In this document: in pieces, positions 33,772 through 43,481 of the stretch
Layout: each line of letters opens with the position of its first letter
How positions within the stretch are numbered: the stretch's first letter is position 1
Assembly: GCA_030123605.1 (NCBI GenBank)
Contig: CP126123.1
Location: 4,183,237 to 4,247,236, forward strand
Source of the DNA: Nitrospira sp.
GTDB lineage: Bacteria > Nitrospirota > Nitrospiria > Nitrospirales > Nitrospiraceae
Direction of reading: 5' to 3'
Length of the DNA: 64,000 nucleotides
Made by a program: the position numbers and the translations under genes
Notes under the pieces: model-generated
Told to the model about the DNA's origin: nothing
Database searches by the model: none
The model's input: only the letters and a program-made list of their open reading frames with translations

Positions 33772-35118
33772 ATGATGGAGCCACGGCACGGGAGCGGAGG
33801 AGAGTCGGAACGCCCGAACGTGAAGTGGTCGCCGCATCTGTTGACGCGCGACTTCACGCTCGTCTGGTGGGGCCAAATGGTCTCGCAAGTCGCCGATGGT
33901 GTGTCGAAGCTTGCGTTGCTCTGGTTTGTGTACGCCGTCACCGGTTCTCCCCTCAAGACAACCATGATCGGGCTGCTGCAGACCTTGCCGCCCATCCTGT
34001 TCGGTCCCTTCATCGGCGTGATCGTCGATCGCGTTCCCAAAAAACTTTTGCTGATCAGCAGCGACCTGATTCGCGCGGTGGTCCTGGGTGTGATTCCCTG
34101 TCTGATCCCGGTGGAATCGTTCAGCATCGAGCGGCTCTATCTGATGGTGTTCGTCCATGCCGTCGCCTCGGCGGTATTCGGTCCCGCGCTGACTGCGGCG
34201 ATTCCGTCGTTGGTCTCTCGCCACGAATTCACCGCCGCCAACGCGTTGTTGCAGACGACGACCAGCATCGGCATCATCGTCGGGCCGGTACTCAGCGGAG
34301 TCGGCATCGCGACGATGAGTTCGCAGGAAGTGCTCTGTGTGAATGCGGTCAGTTATGTCGTTTCGGCCGGCTGTTTTCTCTTCGTGCGATTTTCGCAGGA
34401 TAGGTCGATACCTGCCGGCGACGCCTCCCTGGCCGGAACCTTCCGCGACGTCATGGACGGGTTCCACTATGTGCTCAGGCGGCAACGGATCATTCTGATG
34501 TTGATCGGAGCGGCGTCGATGTATACCTTTGCGACAAGCGCCTTCAGCACACTCTTTCCTGTGTTCGGCAAGAAATTATTGGATCTCGGCCCCATTGAGG
34601 TGGGGTATCTCTGGTCTGCTTTCGGTGTCGGATTGTTGCTGGTGTCGTTGGGGTTGGTATCGTTGTCCTCTTGGACGCTCCCTCGACGGATTCAGTTGAT
34701 GTCGCTCTCCAGTTGCGTCAGTGGCCTGGCGCTGATCGGTTTGATCTGGACGTCGAATCGGCTGGTGGCGGCGGCGCTCATGGTGATTATCGGGATGGGG
34801 GCCGGTACCTTGACGCCGGTGGCTTGGGGAGTGTTGCAGGAGATCGCGCCGGCTTCGCTTTTAGGGCGGGTGCTGGCGATTTATAATCTCGGCGCGATGA
34901 CCTCAGCCATCGCCGGCATGACGATCTTCGGCTGGACGACGCAGGAATTCGGTGAGCGCCTCAGCGTGTTCGGGATCGGTGTCGGGCTCTTCCTTTCGGC
35001 ACTCGTTGCGGCGCGGGTCGTGCGTTGGATACGCACCAATTGGACGGAGTCGAACCTCCGTCCCATGGAAGAAGGCCCGAGGCCGGTGGTGATGGCGACG
35101 CAGCCGACGAGTCGATGA
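33772..35118 (+). CDS. MFS transporter (EntS/MFS_3-like), paralogue 2
   Basis: The 448-residue protein parallels the one at 31248: FTLVWWGQMVSQVADGVSKLALLWFVYAVTGSPLKTTMIGLLQTLPPILFGPFIGV is nearly superimposable on FGCLWAGQ...TAIGLLQTIPPLVFGPLIGV. Twelve membrane segments and the motif-A-like loop VDRVPKKLLLIS are present. The duplication flanks the BON gene and is clearly old. The substrate is unknown. The ATG is preceded by TTCGCCGACATG without a strong ribosome site; a slightly later start is possible. Confidence 0.85.
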   Translation: MMEPRHGSGGESERPNVKWSPHLLTRDFTLVWWGQMVSQVADGVSKLALLWFVYAVTGSPLKTTMIGLLQTLPPILFGPFIGVIVDRVPKKLLLISSDLIRAVVLGVIPCLIPVESFSIERLYLMVFVHAVASAVFGPALTAAIPSLVSRHEFTAANALLQTTTSIGIIVGPVLSGVGIATMSSQEVLCVNAVSYVVSAGCFLFVRFSQDRSIPAGDASLAGTFRDVMDGFHYVLRRQRIILMLIGAASMYTFATSAFSTLFPVFGKKLLDLGPIEVGYLWSAFGVGLLLVSLGLVSLSSWTLPRRIQLMSLSSCVSGLALIGLIWTSNRLVAAALMVIIGMGAGTLTPVAWGVLQEIAPASLLGRVLAIYNLGAMTSAIAGMTIFGWTTQEFGERLSVFGIGVGLFLSALVAARVVRWIRTNWTESNLRPMEEGPRPVVMATQPTSR

Positions 35119-35240
35119 GTCTGTTGGCGATGGGAAATGACCTCCTTCCGGTCCGCCCGATAGGATAGCGTAGAGATGAGGATGGGCAGGTCTGTTCGTG
35201 CTTGAGCCTCTGTTTGATCTCCTGGTTATTGGAGGGACAC

Positions 35241-37406
35241 GTGGAAGAAATCATCAGCGTCAATGATCAGTTCTATATCCTGGCCAGTTCGTCGATGGCG
35301 GATAACCGTACACGTGTGCTCAAGCACGGAGAGACGTTCGGCGTGTTCGACCGTTATGGCGACATTCAGCCGGTGGGCCGCGGTACGCAGGGGTTGTTTC
35401 ACGAAGGGACCAGATTCCTGTCGCGACAGGAATTGTTTCTGAACAACGATCGTCCGATGCTCCTCAGTTCGACGGTCAAGGAGGACAACGCTTTGCTGGC
35501 CGTGGACCTCACGAATCCGGACTTGTATCGCGACGACCGTATCGCGATTCCACGCGGCAGTGTCCACGTGTTTCGATCTCGTTTTCTCTGGAATGGAGTG
35601 AGCTATGAGCGATTCCGGCTCTCGAACTACAGTCTGACGACGGTGAAGATGACCCTGTCGATCCGATTTGAAGCGGATTTCGCCGACATTTTCGAGGTAC
35701 GCGGCAAGAAACGCGCACGGAAGGGCACGCAGCTGCCGAACGTGTTGCGGAACGATCAGTTGGTGTTGAGCTACGAAGGGCTCGATGGGGTGGTCCGAGA
35801 GGCGCGGATTCAATTCGCTCCGATCCCCCGTGAGGTGACGGCCTCGCAAGCGACTTTCGACATTGAACTCGAGCCGAAGGGGGAGGCGATGGTGGCGGTG
35901 ATGGTGGCCTGTGATCTGGCTGAGAATCGCCGGCCCCTCTTGGCCTACGATGCGGCGATGGCCGAAGCGGGGTTCGCGATCGGGGCGGAGCGTACGCAGG
36001 ATTGTATCATTCAGACTTCCAATGCCCAATTCAACGAATGGTGGAATCGTTCGCTGTTGGATGTGCGCATGATGGTGACCGATACGAAGGAAGGCCCCTA
36101 TCCCTATGCGGGCGTGCCGTGGTTCAGTACGCCGTTCGGGCGGGACGGTATCATCACCGCGTTGGAGTGTCTCTGGATCAGGCCGGAATTAGGGCGTGGC
36201 GTCTTGTCCTATCTGGCATCCATGCAGGCCACGGAAGTGAATCCGGCTCAGGATGCCGAGCCCGGAAAGATTCTCCACGAAACCCGCAAGGGTGAGATGG
36301 CCGCGTTGGGAGAGATTCCCTTCGGTCTCTATTACGGCAGCGTCGATTCCACCCCCCTGTTCGTAATGTTGGCCGGAGCCTATTATGAGCGGACCGGGGA
36401 TCTGGCATTCATGCATTCGATTTGGCCCAATCTCGAACTGGCACTGACTTGGATGGATACGTTCGGCGATCCCGATCGGGACGGATTCGTGGAGTATGTG
36501 AGGAAATCGCCCACCGGGTTGGATAATCAGGGGTGGAAGGACTCGCACGATTCCATTTCGCACGCCGATGGTTCTTTGGCGGAGGGCCCGATCGCGTTGT
36601 GCGAAGTACAGGGGTACGTCTATGATGCGAAAGTGCAGGCTTCCAAGCTGGCGGATGCACTCGGATATGCCGATCGCGCCAGTCAATTACGGCGGCAGGC
36701 GAGGTCGCTCAAGGAGCGGTTCGAGGAGGTGTTTTGGTGTGATGACCTCTCCACCTATGCCCTTGCCCTGGACGGCCGGAAACAGCCATGTCGGGTGAAG
36801 ACATCCAACGCAGGACATTGCCTCTATACGGGAATTGCGAGCGACGAACATGCCACACGCTTGGCGGAGACGCTCATGTCCGATGAATTGTTCAGTGGCT
36901 GGGGGATTCGAACCTTGGCCGATTCCGAACGCCGGTACAATCCGATGTCATACCACAACGGCTCGGTCTGGCCCCATGACAATGCCATGATTGCCGCCGG
37001 GCTGGCGCGGTACGGCCTCAAGACCGGTGTGGAAAAAGTCATGACCAGCCTGTTCGAAGTCAGTCTCGTTCTCGATTTTCATCGGTTGCCGGAACTCTTC
37101 TGCGGGTTTGTGCGTCGGCCCGGTCAAGGGCTGACGCGATATCCCGTGGCCTGTAATCCGCAAGCTTGGGCGGCCGGTTCGGCAGTCATGGCGCTTCAAG
37201 CCTGCCTCGGCTTGTCGATCATCGCATCGGAGCGCAAGGTGATCTTCAATCGTCCCATCCTGCCGGAATTCGTCGGCGAGATGCAGATCAAGAATTTGAA
37301 GGTGGGCACAGCTTCGGTGGACCTCCTGTTGCGACGCCATGACCTCGATGTGGGCATCACCGTGATCCGCCGGGCCGGCCAAGTCGAGGTGGTTGACGTC
37401 AAATAA
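35241..37406 (+). CDS. Glycogen-debranching-type amylo-alpha-1,6-glucosidase
   Basis: The 721-residue protein has an N-terminal glycogen-debranching-like beta domain (about 20-215: RVLKHGETFGVFDRYGDIQPVG, GLFHEGTRFLSRQEL) and a C-terminal (alpha/alpha)6 glucosidase domain. That domain contains WFSTPFGRDGIITALECLWI and MSYHNGSVWPHDNAMIAAGLARYG. Such proteins hydrolyse alpha-1,6 branch glucose in glycogen or related glucans in the cytoplasm. GTG 35241 was chosen for its GGAGGG site 7 nt upstream. It follows the exporter genes and precedes a sugar-nucleotide gene. Confidence 0.85.
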   Translation: MEEIISVNDQFYILASSSMADNRTRVLKHGETFGVFDRYGDIQPVGRGTQGLFHEGTRFLSRQELFLNNDRPMLLSSTVKEDNALLAVDLTNPDLYRDDRIAIPRGSVHVFRSRFLWNGVSYERFRLSNYSLTTVKMTLSIRFEADFADIFEVRGKKRARKGTQLPNVLRNDQLVLSYEGLDGVVREARIQFAPIPREVTASQATFDIELEPKGEAMVAVMVACDLAENRRPLLAYDAAMAEAGFAIGAERTQDCIIQTSNAQFNEWWNRSLLDVRMMVTDTKEGPYPYAGVPWFSTPFGRDGIITALECLWIRPELGRGVLSYLASMQATEVNPAQDAEPGKILHETRKGEMAALGEIPFGLYYGSVDSTPLFVMLAGAYYERTGDLAFMHSIWPNLELALTWMDTFGDPDRDGFVEYVRKSPTGLDNQGWKDSHDSISHADGSLAEGPIALCEVQGYVYDAKVQASKLADALGYADRASQLRRQARSLKERFEEVFWCDDLSTYALALDGRKQPCRVKTSNAGHCLYTGIASDEHATRLAETLMSDELFSGWGIRTLADSERRYNPMSYHNGSVWPHDNAMIAAGLARYGLKTGVEKVMTSLFEVSLVLDFHRLPELFCGFVRRPGQGLTRYPVACNPQAWAAGSAVMALQACLGLSIIASERKVIFNRPILPEFVGEMQIKNLKVGTASVDLLLRRHDLDVGITVIRRAGQVEVVDVK

Positions 37407-37775
37407 CGACCGGTTCTAGGATCCCGAGAATCGTCTGGTTTCGGCCTTGGCTGATCCGGTCAAGGTGTGCCCGCGTGTCTCTGTGCTCCCGTTCCTCTTG
37501 CTGACGGTGTTTCGTACCGTCTCCTATCGATCTTTCCGATTGTGTCCCTTCCACTGGATGGTTTGTTCTGTCTGCTACACTTGCCTAATGGGGGTGGTGC
37601 TGCGCAGACGGTCTCGCCCTAGTGCGCCATCTGTGGAAGACGGAAGTCCGGGGACGCGCTGTACGGAGGAGGATTCGGTACAAGAATTGTCTGGCTGATC
37701 CACGGTCCGGATCGTTGCGATTGTCATGGCCATGGGTGATCGGCGAAGTTGGGTTCTTCGTGAGGGGAGGATGCG
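37407..37775. other. Intergenic region with no recognised feature
   Basis: The 369 bp between the debranching enzyme and the nucleotidyltransferase genes contain no plausible coding frame on either strand and no clear hairpin with T-run. A GAGGGGAGG ribosome site stands just before the next ATG (37776). A promoter is expected but could not be assigned. Confidence 0.3.
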
Positions 37776-38621
37776 ATGAAGGTTGTCTTGTTTTGTGGGG
37801 GCCTTGGCCTGCGTCTGCGGGATTACTCCGACAAGATTCCCAAACCGATGGTGCCGATCGGGTATCGGCCGATCATCTGGCACCTCATGAAGTACTACGC
37901 GCATTTCGGCCATACGGAATTCATTCTCTGTTTGGGGCACGGCGGCGATACGATCAAAGAATATTTCCTCAATTACAACGAATGTATTTCGAATGACTTC
38001 GTGCTGAGCGAAGGGGGGAAGGCCATCCGGTTGTTGAATGCCGACATTCAAGGTTGGCGGATTACGTTCGTAGATACCGGAATCGGTACCACGATCGGTC
38101 AGCGGCTCAAGTTCGTGGAGCATCATATCGGCGACGACAACATGTTTCTCGCCAACTATTCGGACGGCCTTACGGATTTGCCGCTTCCGGAACAGGTTGC
38201 CCATTTTATGATGCACGACAAGGTTGCGAGTTTCCTCTGCGTGACGCCTCGACTGAGTTGCCACTTGGTGGAATTGACGAGGGATGGGAGGGTGTCCGGC
38301 ATCGAGGAGTTCACCCATTCACAGGTCCGTATCAACGGCGGCTTCTTCATGTTCAAGCGGGAAATTTTTCAATACTTGAAAGACGGGGAGGAATTGGTCC
38401 AGGAGCCTTTCCGGAGACTCATCGAACAGAACCAACTGGTCGGCTATGAATATGACGGGTTTTGGGCCTCGATGGACACGTTCAAAGACAAGATGTTGTT
38501 GGACGATCTATATGTCCGAGACAAGGCGCCTTGGGCTCTGTGGAAACAGCGCGCGAATCTCGATCCGGGCGACGCTTACCTCGGTAGGCAGGGGTATCTC
38601 AAGAAGGCGAAGGGATTTTAG
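37776..38621 (+). CDS. rfbF: Sugar nucleotidyltransferase, glucose-1-phosphate cytidylyltransferase-like
   Basis: The 281-residue protein begins MKVVLFCGGLGLRLRDYSDKIPKPMVPIGYRP, the nucleotide-binding loop of sugar-1-phosphate nucleotidyltransferases. The pattern with FCGG(L/M)G(T/L)RL and later FLANYSDGLTDLPL and VRINGGFFMFKREIFQYL is closest to glucose-1-phosphate cytidylyltransferase (RfbF), which makes CDP-glucose. The typical G-T in GGxGTRL is G-L here. The gene is followed 6 bp later by a PIG-L deacetylase gene, which suggests a surface polysaccharide or glycolipid pathway. Confidence 0.75.
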   Translation: MKVVLFCGGLGLRLRDYSDKIPKPMVPIGYRPIIWHLMKYYAHFGHTEFILCLGHGGDTIKEYFLNYNECISNDFVLSEGGKAIRLLNADIQGWRITFVDTGIGTTIGQRLKFVEHHIGDDNMFLANYSDGLTDLPLPEQVAHFMMHDKVASFLCVTPRLSCHLVELTRDGRVSGIEEFTHSQVRINGGFFMFKREIFQYLKDGEELVQEPFRRLIEQNQLVGYEYDGFWASMDTFKDKMLLDDLYVRDKAPWALWKQRANLDPGDAYLGRQGYLKKAKGF

Positions 38622-38627
38622 CGCGAC

Positions 38628-39293
38628 ATGATCTTCGACGGACGTGCCAGGCATGACGGCAACGGGAAGGGACCCTATTCGGTACTCTGTCTCGGGGCAC
38701 ATGCCGACGACATCGAAATCGGATGCGGCGGCACCATCCTGCGCCTGATTCAGACGTTCGGTCGGAACGTCGAATTCCATTGGGTCGTCTTCAGCGCTCA
38801 GGCGGCCAGAAAGCGGGAAGCGGCGGCAGGGGCCGGGCGGTTTCTCAGCCGAGCCCATCAAAAGACCGTCATCGTAAAAAAATTTCGCGACAGTGTCTTC
38901 CCCTATTCCGGCCCGCGCATCAAGTCTTGTTTCGAACAACTCAAACAGATCTGCTGTCCCGACCTGATTTTGACGCATTATCGGGACGATCTCCATCAAG
39001 ATCACCGCATGATCTCAGACCTCACCTGGAACACCTTTCGTGATCACCTGATTCTCGAATACGAAATTCCCAAGTACGACGGGGATCTGGGTTCGCCTAA
39101 TTTCTTCGTCCCGCTCGATCGTACCACGTGCAGGAAAAAAATCGACGCCATCATCGATTGTTTTGGAACGCAACGCCGCAAACAGTGGTTCTCGGAAGAT
39201 ACGTTTTTGTCGTTGATGCGGCTCCGGGGCATCGAATCGAACGCCCCCGATAAATATGCCGAAGCGTTCTATTGTCGGAAACTCGTGGTGTAG
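38628..39293 (+). CDS. PIG-L/LmbE family deacetylase
   Basis: The 221-residue protein has the zinc-binding motif AHADDIEIGCGGTI near residues 21-35, a variant of the usual AHPDD, and the later HxxH-type ILTHYRDDLHQDHRM. This family removes N-acetyl groups from amino-sugar conjugates. The proline of AHPDD is Ala here, which is tolerated in some members. It is placed directly after the nucleotidyltransferase, consistent with modifying a sugar or glycolipid. Confidence 0.83.
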   Translation: MIFDGRARHDGNGKGPYSVLCLGAHADDIEIGCGGTILRLIQTFGRNVEFHWVVFSAQAARKREAAAGAGRFLSRAHQKTVIVKKFRDSVFPYSGPRIKSCFEQLKQICCPDLILTHYRDDLHQDHRMISDLTWNTFRDHLILEYEIPKYDGDLGSPNFFVPLDRTTCRKKIDAIIDCFGTQRRKQWFSEDTFLSLMRLRGIESNAPDKYAEAFYCRKLVV

Positions 39294-39559
39294 GCGACCG
39301 GCTCCACGACGCGCTGGGAATGAGCTGAGAGGCGCGAAGACGGTCGCCCTTCCCCTCAGACCTCCCGATACAACGGCTCGCTGACCGCACATCGCGATGT
39401 CCGGAGCCCCGCTCGATTCATTTTGGTGGGCAAGAGGTCAGGCGGGTCGCCTTAAGAAATGCCTCGAAGCCGAGTGTCACCGCCACGATCGTCCTCAGCG
39501 AAGCATGGTTGTCCGGGGAACTGATTCGAATCTGAACCTGACACATCGAGGGATACTGC

Positions 39560-40993
39560 ATGCCTGCACTGACCCGATTTGCGAACATGGTCATCGTGAC
39601 GGTGGGATGCCTTGCGGCATGCTTCGCCCTGTACCTGCTGCATCGTCATGGATGGTCCCGTACGTATGTCGTCTTACTGGGGTCGGCCGGATTGCTGTTC
39701 GCAGGTCTACGTCTCGCGTCGACGGTGAAAATCTCTCTGAGCCTGCTGATCGCCACAATGTTCATTTCGCTCTATGGTGTGGAAGCTCTTCTTCGCACGC
39801 TCCTGTCTCCGGGACTTACCTGGGAGGACATTCACGATCAGACTCGCGGCCTGGCTTGGTCTCGCGACCAGATCGATGATCGTGCTCAACGCGCGATCCA
39901 AGGCGGCCAATCGTTTGATGCGCGCGATCGGTTGCAAGTCATTAAGGACATCGAGGCGCACGGCCTGACTGCCTATCCCCCCATCGCCGGAAACGCCTAC
40001 ATCGAGTATGAAGGGACACAGATCTTGCCGCTGGCCGGCATTTCTCAGACGACGACCGTCTACTGTAACGAACTCGGCCAGTACACGATTTATCAGAGCG
40101 ATGAGCACGGCTTTCACAACCCTCCGGAATTGTGGTCGCACCAGCCCGTCGAGATTGCGGTCATCGGTGATTCATTTGTGCATGGAGCCTGCGTTCCCTC
40201 GGAAAAAAATTTCGCGGCGCTGATCCGCTCGCACGTGCCGCGCACGCTGAATCTTGGAATGGGCGGGATCGGCCCGCTACACGAATTGGCCATCCTCAAG
40301 GAATATGGCAGCGTGATGCGGCCCAACGTCGTCCTCTGGGTGTATTACGAAGGCAATGATCTCGCCGATCTCTCGCATGAAAAGAACGGGTTTTTTCGCG
40401 CCTACCTCACGCGAGGTCCGTTTCAAGGCCTCATTTCAAAGCAGGCAGGCATTGATGCAGGGTTGATCGGCACCATTCGGCAGGTCCGACAGGAGGTCGA
40501 ACAGGCCAAGGTCCAGGAGAATTTCCCGGACCAGATCGAACAATTTATGAAAGTGGATGCGCTTCGTAAGCGATTCGGCCTGCTCTTCGCGCGAGTAACC
40601 TCGTCGGAACTGGATGACACGTTGGACGTCTTGACGTCCGTCCTGCAAGAAGCGGTTGCGCTCACTGGGACGTGGGGGGGAAGGGTGGTGTTTGTCTATC
40701 TTCCTCACTATGGACGGTATACCAATACGTGGCTCGCGGACATGGATCGTGAACAAGTGCTCGTCCGAGTGCACCGGTTGAACCTGGATGTCATCGACCT
40801 CAGTCCTGTCTTTGCTGCACAGTCCGATCCCTTGAAGCTCTTTCCGTTTCGCAGCCCAGGACATTATACGGTCGAAGGGAATCAGCTTGTCGCCGAGCAC
40901 ATTTTGTCGGGACTTTCTAAACTTTCGCAGGCTAGGGCTGTACCTGTCTCTTCATCCGACCCTGCGCGACTTGGGCGGCGGAGTGACCCATGA
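39560..40993 (+). CDS. Membrane-anchored SGNH/GDSL-like hydrolase
   Basis: The 477-residue protein has three hydrophobic segments in the first 85 residues (MVIVTVGCLAACFALYLL, YVVLLGSAGLLFAGL, ISLSLLIATMFISLYGV). An SGNH-type domain follows, with nucleophile block I VIGDSFVHGACV, block II-like GMGGIGP and block III VLWVYYEGNDLADL. A C-terminal SPGHYTVEGNQLVAEHI carries the His. Such proteins are often O-acyl transferases or esterases of surface polysaccharides. The preceding nucleotidyltransferase and PIG-L genes fit that role, although a 266-bp gap separates them. Confidence 0.78.
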   Translation: MPALTRFANMVIVTVGCLAACFALYLLHRHGWSRTYVVLLGSAGLLFAGLRLASTVKISLSLLIATMFISLYGVEALLRTLLSPGLTWEDIHDQTRGLAWSRDQIDDRAQRAIQGGQSFDARDRLQVIKDIEAHGLTAYPPIAGNAYIEYEGTQILPLAGISQTTTVYCNELGQYTIYQSDEHGFHNPPELWSHQPVEIAVIGDSFVHGACVPSEKNFAALIRSHVPRTLNLGMGGIGPLHELAILKEYGSVMRPNVVLWVYYEGNDLADLSHEKNGFFRAYLTRGPFQGLISKQAGIDAGLIGTIRQVRQEVEQAKVQENFPDQIEQFMKVDALRKRFGLLFARVTSSELDDTLDVLTSVLQEAVALTGTWGGRVVFVYLPHYGRYTNTWLADMDREQVLVRVHRLNLDVIDLSPVFAAQSDPLKLFPFRSPGHYTVEGNQLVAEHILSGLSKLSQARAVPVSSSDPARLGRRSDP

Positions 40994-41081
40994 ACATGTC
41001 ATGAGGTCCGATTCACGGCCACCGTTGCTGAGTCTCGCCCTGTCGATCTGTATCGAGCGTATGACCGAGGATGTGCCAGAT

Positions 41082-41297
41082 TAGCCCACATTATTCACGA
41101 CGGTTCGTGACGAAACCGCCAAAACGCCAGGCGAGGCGGGCACGTGGAGCCGTGAGGAAGGGAGGCATACTTGATACAGTCTGTCGACCGACCGAGCGAC
41201 GAGCCTGCCCGCTTGGATGTCGGAAACTGGCATCCAAACTTGTCGTAGCGGTGGATCGGCGATTTGCAGTAGAAGCGGCCATGAATAATGTGGGCTA
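41082..41297. mobile_element. 216-bp MITE-like element with terminal inverted repeats
   Basis: The segment begins TAGCCCACATTATTCACGAC and ends GCCATGAATAATGTGGGCTA. The ends are inverted repeats, with the outer 16 positions exact and 18 of 20 overall. Between them is 176 bp with no real gene, although several frames are open. This is the form of a miniature inverted-repeat transposable element. I did not identify a parent transposase or a clear target duplication. The right end supplies the TAG stop codon of the M28 peptidase gene, so insertion may have trimmed or changed that C-terminus. Confidence 0.65.
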
Positions 41298-42851
41298 GGG
41301 GGCATCGGCGAGTTGCCAAGCCAACGCGAGTACGTAACGGGCCGCGGCAGAGAGGATGTCGGGATCGACGGTGTCCGCAGTATCGGTGGGTTGATGAAAG
41401 TGCGGATGAACCCCGCCGCTCACGACCGTCACCGTGGGGACTCCCGCATCCTTGAACGGCACGTGGTCTCCACCGGGGAAGAAGCCGAACAGGTCGATGA
41501 TGTCTGCGAGTCCTGCCTGTTGTCCCGCCTGCTGTGCGACGGTTTTTTCCAGGCCGGTCACGCCGACGGTGAGACGCCCGTTTCCGACCGCCGCGTGATC
41601 CACATTGATCATCGCGAGGGTGGAGCGCAGCGGCACGGCCGGTTGAGTCACGTATAGGGTGGAGCCCAACAACCCCTGTTCTTCGCCGCTGAAGGATACA
41701 AAGACAATCGAACGTTTGGGGCCGTTCGGAACCGACGCCAACACCCGCGCCACTTCAAGGAGTACGGCGGTGCCCGACGCATTGTCGTCGGCACCTGGAA
41801 AGAGCAGTCCCCCCTGTTGTCCAAAGTGATCGCGATGTGCGCCGATCACAATCGTTTCGTCCCGGCGTATCGGATCCTGCCCGCTGATGATCGAGACGAC
41901 ATTGTGAAGCATACTATCCTGCTGCAGACTGCGCCACAACATCTTGACGGACAGGTCGGTAGCCAACGAGCGCGGCGTCATGGTTTCGTTGAGTTGCTGT
42001 TGTATGGTGCGCAACCGGCCGGCGCCGTCCGGTCCTGGTGTATTGAGAATGGAGGAGGCAAGTTCGGTACTGATCCAGGCACCGGGAATCGCTTGCCCAG
42101 GGGCGGGCAAGCCGTAGAAGGCGCTCGGTCGCCCGGTCACACCGCGACGAGTTTCATAGGCATTCAAGATCGGACCGACGGCTGTGAGGTAACCGATAGC
42201 CCCTCGCTCGCGCGCCGTGCGTTCCTTGTTCGCGTGGGGAACCGGTTTGCCGTAGCGTTCCGGTTTGCCTCGGAGGAACAGGACCACCTTGTTCCGGACG
42301 TCGAGTTCGGCATATTCATCGAATCCGCCGGTGGGGTCGGAGATGCCGTAGCCTACGAACACAAGAGGGGCCTGCAGATCGGCCGACGGCGAATCGAGGA
42401 TGGGGAGGTAATCGGTGCCGATTGAAGCTGGCTGATGGTCGGCTAGGGGTGAGATCTGCAGGAGAGGATCATGGCCGATCGTCGTGACGCGGACTGGGGC
42501 GGATTGGATCACGTCTCGGTTTAGGAGTCCCTCTGCCTCGGTCGGGGAACCGGAGGCCGCCGTGCGCTGCCGGTTCAGGTCGATAAACCGAAGCTGAGCG
42601 AATTCGGCGGACGACAGGTCGTCGGGGGTACCGGTTTGACGACCGTTGAACTCCGGTCCGCTCAGCCTGCGGATGTCCGCCACCATGCGGTCGCCGGAAA
42701 CCATGCGCAACAGTTGCGTGAGATGGGTGCGTTCGTCGGGCATGTCGTCTGCGAGACTTACTGTGGCAAACAGGGCGAGTCCGAGGCCGAATATGAGCCC
42801 GACGGTTGTACGTTGGAGATTCCCAACCGATATGAGGAGGCGACATCGCAT
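41295..42851 (-). CDS. Exported M28-family zinc peptidase
   Basis: The 518-residue protein has a signal peptide (residues 1-35, ending VSLADD). A protease-associated-like insert follows (about 150-240: LVFVGYGISDPTGGFDEY...). The M28 domain has its co-catalytic zinc ligands in GAHRDHFG, GADDNASGTAVLLEVAR, SFSGEEQGLLGS, INVDHAAVGNG and GVHPHFHQPTDTADTV. It should act as an aminopeptidase in the periplasm. The stop codon lies in the terminal repeat of the adjacent MITE-like element. The start overlaps the end of the DUF5069-like gene by one base. Confidence 0.88.
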   Translation of the reverse strand: MRCRLLISVGNLQRTTVGLIFGLGLALFATVSLADDMPDERTHLTQLLRMVSGDRMVADIRRLSGPEFNGRQTGTPDDLSSAEFAQLRFIDLNRQRTAASGSPTEAEGLLNRDVIQSAPVRVTTIGHDPLLQISPLADHQPASIGTDYLPILDSPSADLQAPLVFVGYGISDPTGGFDEYAELDVRNKVVLFLRGKPERYGKPVPHANKERTARERGAIGYLTAVGPILNAYETRRGVTGRPSAFYGLPAPGQAIPGAWISTELASSILNTPGPDGAGRLRTIQQQLNETMTPRSLATDLSVKMLWRSLQQDSMLHNVVSIISGQDPIRRDETIVIGAHRDHFGQQGGLLFPGADDNASGTAVLLEVARVLASVPNGPKRSIVFVSFSGEEQGLLGSTLYVTQPAVPLRSTLAMINVDHAAVGNGRLTVGVTGLEKTVAQQAGQQAGLADIIDLFGFFPGGDHVPFKDAGVPTVTVVSGGVHPHFHQPTDTADTVDPDILSAAARYVLALAWQLADAP

Positions 42852-43315
42852 CAGAGGGAGGTGGCGGAAGCCTTTTGTGCCGACCAGCGTTGATACCACC
42901 GCCAGATCGGGGGTTGCAAAAATCGTGGAATGGGGTACCCCAGTCCGCGGACATACCCGTCATCTCGGTCCAGGACCACAAACGCCAGCCGGTATTTCTC
43001 GCGGAACAGGGCACAGCGCGCCTCGACCTCTTCATCGGTGAGGTGTAGGTGTCGTCTGATCGCTGCACCGATAGCATCGTCCGTTACCGTCTCACGAACA
43101 AGCTGTTCGAGAAAGGCAGGAGTGATTTGGAATCGGCGCATGAAAGATTGATCCAACGCCGAGGGGTAGGCATAGGTTCCCAGCGTGTCGGCCTGGAAGG
43201 CGCGTACCTTGTCGAGCAATCTGGGCAACCAGATCAGGCCAGCGAGGGACTCGCTCCATCGGCGGGGGGGATGCTCACGAAGATTCATCGACGGGGTTTC
43301 TTCCTCACCTGTCAT
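42851..43315 (-). CDS. DUF5069-like protein
   Basis: The 154-residue cytoplasmic protein includes LIWLPRLLDKVRAFQADTLGTYAYPSALDQSFMRRF and a helical second half (FLEQLVRETVTDDAIGAAIRRHL). The 'LpRliDKaRa' opening resembles DUF5069 proteins, whose function is unknown. It is followed by the M28 peptidase gene with a one-base overlap, so the pair is co-transcribed. An internal Met at residue 10 (MNLREHPPRR) is a possible shorter start. Confidence 0.6.
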   Translation of the reverse strand: MTGEEETPSMNLREHPPRRWSESLAGLIWLPRLLDKVRAFQADTLGTYAYPSALDQSFMRRFQITPAFLEQLVRETVTDDAIGAAIRRHLHLTDEEVEARCALFREKYRLAFVVLDRDDGYVRGLGYPIPRFLQPPIWRWYQRWSAQKASATSL

Positions 43316-43481
43316 GGTCGGGTCGCGGGTGCACTATACCACAGGGAAATGGTCCCATTGCAGAGAGCGGGAGGGTCCATGTACTATCGGCCTTCAGGCA
43401 AGTCCGATGAGCCTCGGTGCTGTGACCGAGTCTTGTGTGAAGCTTACGAGAGTAGAACGAGGGTTAGGTAAGGTAGGGACT

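Noticed and set aside
41081-41319. Several overlapping small ORFs on both strands
   Set aside because: They all lie within the MITE-like element and none has protein-like features.
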